Below the pieces are notes generated by a model that was not told where the DNA came from, did not search any database, and was given only the letters and a program-made list of their open reading frames with translations. The position numbers and the translations under genes are program-made. Of a stretch of 6,497 nt of DNA, positions 1 through 3,501 are shown in pieces. Source of the DNA: JBEBGV01 sp040081265 (GTDB taxonomy: Bacteria > Acidobacteriota > Vicinamibacteria > Vicinamibacterales > UBA2999); NCBI GenBank assembly GCA_040081265.1, contig JBEBGV010000135.1, positions 1 to 6,497 on the forward strand, given 5' to 3'. Position 1 is the stretch's first letter, and every line of letters begins with the position of its first letter.

Positions 1-22
1 CCTTCGGACCCGGCCTACGTAC
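1..22 (-). repeat. Truncated REP-like element (GTAG plus hairpin arm) downstream of leuD
   Basis: Read on the minus strand, positions 22 to 1 give GTACGTAG, then GCCGGGTCC, GAA and GG, where the window ends. This matches the element at 2134-2155 at 19 of 22 positions. By analogy it is the 5' half of a hairpin: tag GTACGTAG, stem arm GCCGGGTCC, loop GAA and the first two bases of the return arm. It begins 8 bases after the leuD stop codon. Relative to its upstream gene it is in the opposite orientation to the other copy, because here the tag lies on the gene-proximal side. The match is seen directly; hairpin closure lies outside the window and is inferred. Confidence 0.55.
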
Positions 23-30
23 TGTCAAAG

Positions 31-642
31 TTACGTGCGAAAGCCGCTGATGTAGGGGAGGCGCGACGCCGCGGCGTTCACCTCGTCGTAGCGCTCGCGC
101 AGCAGGCCGGTGGTATCCCATGCTCCGGTGATGAAGGCATCGCGCGCGCTGTCCGGCAGCGACACCTGGCAGAAAAACCCGTCGGTCTGGCACGTGCCGT
201 TGGCCAGATCCAGCTTCAGGCGGACTTTGGGATGCTGCTCGACGTCGGCCATCAGCGCGTTCAGGTCAGAGAGCGAGGCCGTCACGCACGGCATTCCGAT
301 CATCACGGCGTTGCCGAAGAAGATTTCCGAGAACGACTCGCCAATCACGGCGCGGATGCCCCATCGCTTCAGGCCCTGAGGCGCGTGTTCACGCGACGAG
401 CCGCACCCGAAGTTCTTGTTCACGAGCAGAATCGTTGCGCCGGCAAACTGCGGCTGATCGAACGGGTGTGGCGTCCCCGCCTTGAGCGCCGCCGCGCGAT
501 CGTCCACGAACACGTGCGCTTCAAAGCCTTCGAAGGTGACCGCGCGCAGGAACCGGGCGGGCAGAATCCGGTCGGTGTCGATGTCGTCGCCGTGCACGGG
601 CAACGCCGTTCCGTCGATGGTGACAATGCGTTCGGCTTCCAT
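31..642 (-). CDS. leuD: 3-isopropylmalate dehydratase small subunit LeuD
   Basis: Small (swivel-domain) subunit of isopropylmalate isomerase, which with LeuC converts 2-isopropylmalate to 3-isopropylmalate in leucine synthesis in the cytoplasm. Family signatures are GDDIDTDRILPARFL near residues 18-32 and NFGCGSSREHAPQGL near 77-91, the conserved loop that helps form the active site with LeuC. The product is 203 residues, normal for the family. The C-terminal part (WDTTGLL, ending LPYISGF) recalls, from memory, the type seen in cyanobacteria and Acidobacteria rather than the enteric one. I choose the ATG at 642-640. A GTG one codon earlier (645-643) is open, but the GGGAGG ribosome site at 647-652 would then be only one base away. 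The ATG shares its A with the leuC TGA stop (TGATG), so translation is coupled. The stop is TAA. Nothing is truncated. Confidence 0.96.
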   Translation of the reverse strand: MEAERIVTIDGTALPVHGDDIDTDRILPARFLRAVTFEGFEAHVFVDDRAAALKAGTPHPFDQPQFAGATILLVNKNFGCGSSREHAPQGLKRWGIRAVIGESFSEIFFGNAVMIGMPCVTASLSDLNALMADVEQHPKVRLKLDLANGTCQTDGFFCQVSLPDSARDAFITGAWDTTGLLRERYDEVNAAASRLPYISGFRT

Positions 643-2054
643 CACGCCTCCCGTCCGCTGCCGACCTCAGCCACATCAAGACGCCTGACGTCGGTGACCT
701 CGCCGGTGAGCGCCGCTGCTGCCACCATGGCTGGACTCATCAGCAGTGTCCGCCCGGTCGGGCTCCCCTGCCGGCCCTTGAAGTTGCGATTGGACGATGA
801 CGCGCAAACCTGGTTGCCTTCGAGCTTGTCCGGGTTCATGCCGAGGCACATCGAGCACCCGGCCCCCCGCCACTCGAAGCCTGCGTCACGAAAAATCTGA
901 TCGAGCCCCTCGGCCTCGGCTGCGCGCCTGACACCAACCGACCCTGGCACCACCAGCGCTTTCACGTGTGGCGCCACCTGGCGTCCGCGCACGATCCGAG
1001 CGGCCTCGCGGAGGTCGGACAATCGCCCGTTCGTGCACGAGCCGATGAAGGCAACATCGACCTTGAGACCCTGGATCGCCTGTCCAGGCTGCAGTCCCAT
1101 ATACGCCAGCGCGTCGCTCACGGCTGCGTCCGACGCCGCAGGTACCTGTGCGTCGATGCGAATCGACTGTCCCGGATTCACGCCCCAGGTCACGACCGGG
1201 ACCAGGTCTCCCGCCCGAATCTCCACGTCATCGTCGTACACCGCGTCTGCGTCGGAGGCGATCGAGCGCCACCATGAGACCGCACGGTCGAACGCCTCGC
1301 CCTGCGGGGCAAACGGGCGGCCCTTGATGTAAGCAAAGGTGGTGTCGTCGGGATTCACATAGCCGACACGCGCACCACCCTCAATCGACATATTGCACAG
1401 GGTCATGCGCTCGTCCATCGACATGCGCTCAACCGTGTCGCCGGCATACTCGTAGGCGTAGCCGACACCGCCAGACACACCCAGTCGCTCGATGATCGCG
1501 AGGATCACGTCCTTCGCATAGACGCCCTGCGCCAGCGTGCCGGTGACACGAATCCGCCGCACCTTGAGCGGCTCGAGCGCCAGGCACTGGGACGCCAGCA
1601 CGTCACGCACCTGCGAGGTGCCGATGCCGAACGCCACCGACCCGAACGCGCCGTGGGTCGATGTGTGACTGTCGCCGCAGGCGATGGTCATTCCCGGCTG
1701 GGTCAACCCAAGCTCGGGTCCGATCACGTGGACGATGCCCTGACGTTCGTGGTCCAGGCCCCAGAAGGGCACGGCGAAATCACGGCAGTTGCGCTCGAGA
1801 GCCGAGAGCATGTCTTCGGCCATCACGTCGATGAACGGGCGCCCACGATCGCGCGTCGGGATGATGTGATCGGTCGTCGCAAACGTGCGATCCGGTCGTG
1901 CCACCGGCCACTGACGCGCACGCAGCTCATCGAACGCCTGAGGCGTCGTGACTTCGTGAATGAGGTGCAGGCCGATGAAGAGCTGCGTCTGCCCGGTCGG
2001 CAACTTGCGCACAGTGTGGAGGTCCCACACTTTTTTCAGCAGTGTCTGTCCCAT
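642..2054 (-). CDS. leuC: 3-isopropylmalate dehydratase large subunit LeuC
   Basis: Large, catalytic [4Fe-4S] subunit of isopropylmalate isomerase (aconitase superfamily), second step of leucine synthesis, cytoplasmic. Counting from the chosen start (470 residues), the three cluster ligands are C340 in IGSCTNGR and C400 and C403 in GCSMCLGMNPD; GDSHTSTHGAFG lies near 127-138. All key residues are present. The frame is open to an ATG at 2078, but family proteins begin at MGQTLLKKVWD or its equivalent, that is the ATG at 2054. The first eight extra codons would lie in the leader repeat, without a ribosome site. A weak GAGA stands before the chosen ATG. From memory, LPTGQTQLFIGLHLIHEVTT and GVYAKDVILAI resemble cyanobacterial-type LeuC more than the enteric form. 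A leader of 111 bases separates it from the cytochrome gene, so a separate promoter is possible. The stop overlaps the leuD start. Confidence 0.97.
   Translation of the reverse strand: MGQTLLKKVWDLHTVRKLPTGQTQLFIGLHLIHEVTTPQAFDELRARQWPVARPDRTFATTDHIIPTRDRGRPFIDVMAEDMLSALERNCRDFAVPFWGLDHERQGIVHVIGPELGLTQPGMTIACGDSHTSTHGAFGSVAFGIGTSQVRDVLASQCLALEPLKVRRIRVTGTLAQGVYAKDVILAIIERLGVSGGVGYAYEYAGDTVERMSMDERMTLCNMSIEGGARVGYVNPDDTTFAYIKGRPFAPQGEAFDRAVSWWRSIASDADAVYDDDVEIRAGDLVPVVTWGVNPGQSIRIDAQVPAASDAAVSDALAYMGLQPGQAIQGLKVDVAFIGSCTNGRLSDLREAARIVRGRQVAPHVKALVVPGSVGVRRAAEAEGLDQIFRDAGFEWRGAGCSMCLGMNPDKLEGNQVCASSSNRNFKGRQGSPTGRTLLMSPAMVAAAALTGEVTDVRRLDVAEVGSGREA
647..652 (-). promoter_or_regulatory. Ribosome binding site of leuD inside the 3' end of leuC
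   Basis: On the minus strand this reads GGGAGG, close to the Shine-Dalgarno consensus, inside the last codons of leuC. It is 4 bases from the ATG at 642 and only 1 base from the GTG at 645, so it favours the ATG. It supports coupled translation of leuC and leuD from one mRNA. Confidence 0.65.
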
Positions 2055-2076
2055 CTGTCTCGAGTGCGATGGTAGC

Positions 2077-2125
2077 ACTGGCTGGTTGCTGGTTACCGGT
2101 TACCGGTTGCTGGTTGAGAGCCAGT
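2077..2125. repeat. Heptamer tandem array (GGTTRCY) bracketed by a 7-bp inverted repeat, leuC leader
   Basis: On the plus strand, five consecutive 7-base units fill 2084-2118 with no spacer: GGTTGCT, GGTTACC, GGTTACC, GGTTGCT, GGTTGAG. Directly before them is ACTGGCT (2077-2083) and directly after is AGCCAGT (2119-2125), perfect reverse complements. The whole is therefore seven 7-base blocks, the outer two able to pair and present the five repeats in a 35-base loop. It lies 22 to 71 bases upstream of the leuC ATG, so it would be transcribed in the leuC leader if transcription starts upstream. No leader peptide rich in leucine codons and no T-box is visible. Function unknown; it may simply be a short tandem repeat family. 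Confidence 0.75.
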
Positions 2126-2133
2126 CAACACTC

Positions 2134-2162
2134 GTACGTAGGGCGGGTCCAACGGACCCGCC
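2134..2162 (+). repeat. REP-like element: GTAG tag followed by a perfect 9-bp hairpin
   Basis: On the plus strand, GTACGTAG (2134-2141) is followed at once by GGCGGGTCC (2142-2150), loop AAC (2151-2153) and GGACCCGCC (2154-2162), a perfect 9-bp GC-rich stem. It ends 3 bases from the stop codon of the cytochrome gene on the other strand. A GTAG tetranucleotide at the foot of a short hairpin is the hallmark of REP elements moved by REP-associated tyrosine transposases (RAYT). No T-run follows the hairpin in either direction, so it is not a standard intrinsic terminator, although it could protect the 3' end of the cytochrome mRNA. A diverged second copy lies at 1-22. No transposase gene is in the window. 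Confidence 0.7.
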
Positions 2163-2165
2163 GTC

Positions 2166-2687
2166 TCACAGCGGGTTCATCGTTTCCATCTCGCCGATCT
2201 CGTCTGGCGTCAGCCGCGGCAGGCGACGCACGAAGTGGACGAGCTGCCAGGCGAGGTTCGCACCTGGTCCATCAGTCTTGCCGTCGCCGAACGCTGGCAT
2301 GCCGGTAAAGCGGACGCCGTTCTCGATGATGTAGAAGAGCTCGCCGTCGGTGAGCTGCTGGGTCGCATTGGTGGTCATGTTCGGCGGCTTCGGGAAGAGG
2401 CCCCGCCCGATCGCCGACTTCAGCCCGCTGCCGTCGTTGCCGTGGCACATCGCGCAGTACTTGGCGAAGTGCTCCATGCCCGCGCGCACGTTCTCGTCGT
2501 TGGCTGGAAGGGGATTTGGCAACGCCTTCATGTCGTCGGGAACGGCGAAGGCACGCACACGCCGCGCGACCATCGTCTCGAGTGCTCCCGGCTCAGCCTG
2601 CGCGCGCAAGCCGGTGGTACGCACGTACGCCAGTCCGAGCCCGCCGACCAGCACCGCAACAGCAACAAGGGCAAAGAGGGTACGCAT
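2166..2687 (-). CDS. Monohaem c-type cytochrome, membrane-anchored or exported
   Basis: A 173-residue class I-type cytochrome c. Residues 4-20 are a hydrophobic segment after MR, forming a signal peptide or anchor; A29-Q30-A31 is a possible signal peptidase site, so the haem domain would be periplasmic. The haem site is CAMCH (C78, C81, H82), followed by GNDGSG. M130 in FTGMPAFG is the likely second iron ligand. NVRAGMEHFAKYC before the haem site and LTDGELFYIIENGVRFTG after it are typical of small electron-carrier cytochromes (PF00034 or PF13442). The start is the ATG at 2687, with AGGA at 2695-2698, 7 bases upstream. It stands alone: no oxidase, copper or maturation gene is beside it, and the neighbours are a DNA glycosylase and leucine genes, so its redox partner cannot be told. 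A long repeat hairpin upstream separates it from mpg, and a REP-like hairpin follows its TGA stop. Confidence 0.9.
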   Translation of the reverse strand: MRTLFALVAVAVLVGGLGLAYVRTTGLRAQAEPGALETMVARRVRAFAVPDDMKALPNPLPANDENVRAGMEHFAKYCAMCHGNDGSGLKSAIGRGLFPKPPNMTTNATQQLTDGELFYIIENGVRFTGMPAFGDGKTDGPGANLAWQLVHFVRRLPRLTPDEIGEMETMNPL

Positions 2688-2702
2688 GCGAGGATCCTAT
2701 CA

Positions 2703-2862
2703 AAGTGAGAAGTGCGAAGTACGAAGTGAGAAGTTGAAGTGACGAAGTCAGAAGTGGCGAAGTAAAGGGGAACTTACTTCGAACCTACTTCGAGACTTTC
2801 TTACTTCCTACCTTCAACCTCGCACTTCTCACTTCTCACCTCTCACTTCTCACTTCTCACTT
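2703..2862. repeat. Long inverted repeat built from GAAGT/ACTTC heptamer units
   Basis: The left arm (2703-2763) has eight exact GAAGT cores at 2709, 2716, 2723, 2730, 2736, 2744, 2751 and 2759, mostly 7 bases apart. The right arm (2774-2862) carries the opposite strand, with exact ACTTC cores at 2776, 2787, 2803, 2824, 2831, 2845 and 2852 plus degenerate ones. The outermost 32 bases (2703-2734) can pair with 2831-2862 at 28 of 32 positions. The centre closes with a perfect 8-bp stem (2758-2765 with 2774-2781) around an 8-base loop. The right arm overlaps the last five codons and the stop of mpg; the left arm ends just before the cytochrome ribosome site. It fills the entire 155-bp gap and no gene is seen in it. 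It may act as an mRNA end or processing structure; that is inference. Confidence 0.85.
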
Positions 2863-3454
2863 GCCCTGACACGCTTCTATGTCCGCTGACCCAGCACCGC
2901 CACGCCCTGTCCGTGCCGACGCGGATACCGATCCTCGGGCCCCACGTCACCGGCCCGACGACGAGGCCACGGTCTTCGATGTGCAGACGGCTGCTGGTGA
3001 GATCGAGGCCGTTGTCGGCGAGCGAAATCCCCATCGCCCTCGAGAGATTGCCTGGCCCCTGACACAGAGCGCTCACCTCGATCGTCCGGTCCGGCGTGGT
3101 GCGTCGCCGCATCATCGCGCGGATGCCGTCAAGCGGCGCGAGTGCCCGGATGAGCACAGCCGAAGGATGCGACTCCACTTCGGTGACCGCGTTGACCAGG
3201 TAGTGGATGCCGTAGTTCAGGTAGACGTAGGAGAAGCCGGGCGGACCATAGAGCGGCGCGTTGCGACGTGTCAGGCCGGCGGCCGCGTGGCAGGCAGGAT
3301 CGTCTTCGCCGATGTAGGCCTCGACTTCGACGATCATCCCGGCGGTCGGCCCGGACCGCGTGCGATGCACGAGCACCTTGCCGAGCAGTTCCTCGGCCAC
3401 CCTCAGCGTCGGCCGATCGTAGAACGCGCGCGACAACCTGTTCGCCACTTCCAC
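2843..3454 (-). CDS. mpg: 3-methyladenine DNA glycosylase (AAG/MPG family)
   Basis: Base-excision enzyme that flips out and removes alkylated or deaminated purines such as 3-methyladenine; PF02245 family. Residues matching human AAG: E45 (catalytic E125) and Y47 in VEAYIG, H56 (H136), Y81 (the intercalating Y162) in LNYGIHYLVN, N88 (N169) and R103 (R182) in LIRAL. CQGPGNLSRAMGI and WGPRIGIRVG are further family motifs. Its 203 residues are typical of bacterial members. The start is uncertain: GTG at 3454, GTG at 3448 (GGAAG 7 bases upstream) or TTG at 3436; homology begins near LSRAFYDRPT. The first two of these starts lie inside the GAAGT array after uvrA. The last residues, VRSEK, and the TGA stop come from the next array, so both ends have been shaped by repeats. 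The core enzyme looks complete and active. Confidence 0.93.
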   Translation of the reverse strand: MEVANRLSRAFYDRPTLRVAEELLGKVLVHRTRSGPTAGMIVEVEAYIGEDDPACHAAAGLTRRNAPLYGPPGFSYVYLNYGIHYLVNAVTEVESHPSAVLIRALAPLDGIRAMMRRRTTPDRTIEVSALCQGPGNLSRAMGISLADNGLDLTSSRLHIEDRGLVVGPVTWGPRIGIRVGTDRAWRCWVSGHRSVSGQVRSEK

Positions 3455-3501
3455 ACTTCCAACTTCTACTTCGAACTTCCCACTTCGAACTTCGAACTTC
3501 C
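3446..3501 (-). repeat. GAAGT heptamer array between uvrA and mpg
   Basis: On the minus strand, eight GAAGT cores follow the uvrA stop codon directly, separated by two variable bases (one or three in two places): units such as GAAGTTC, GAAGTGG, GAAGTTG. Spacing between cores is 7, 7, 7, 7, 6, 7 and 8 bases. The last two units contain the GTG codons that are the candidate mpg starts, and GGAAG cores resemble ribosome binding sites at workable spacing. The same family, in the same orientation, lies in the right arm of the repeat at the other end of mpg. It fills the whole 47-bp gap; no promoter is evident inside it. Confidence 0.85.

Noticed and set aside
2055..2078. Upstream ATG of leuC at 2078 giving eight extra residues
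   Set aside because: Family alignment starts at MGQTLLKKVWD, no ribosome site precedes the upstream ATG, and that ATG abuts the leader repeat.
2123..2128. Possible -35 box (TTGACT on the minus strand) for leuC
   Set aside because: It matches the consensus at 5 of 6 bases, but 16 to 19 bases downstream only repeat sequence such as GGTAAC occurs, a poor -10 box, and one arm of the inverted heptamer overlaps it.
2142..2162. Intrinsic terminator after the cytochrome gene
   Set aside because: The stem is strong, but no T-run follows it on the minus strand (the sequence continues CTACGTAC), so it lacks the defining second half of a Rho-independent terminator.
2701..2742. Small coding frame through the left GAAGT arm
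   Set aside because: Apparent peptides such as VRSAKYEVRS are simple translations of the heptamer repeat and carry no independent coding signal.
2703..2862. CRISPR array
   Set aside because: The units are 7 bases with 1 to 3 variable bases between cores, not 23 to 40-base repeats with unique spacers, and no cas gene is nearby.
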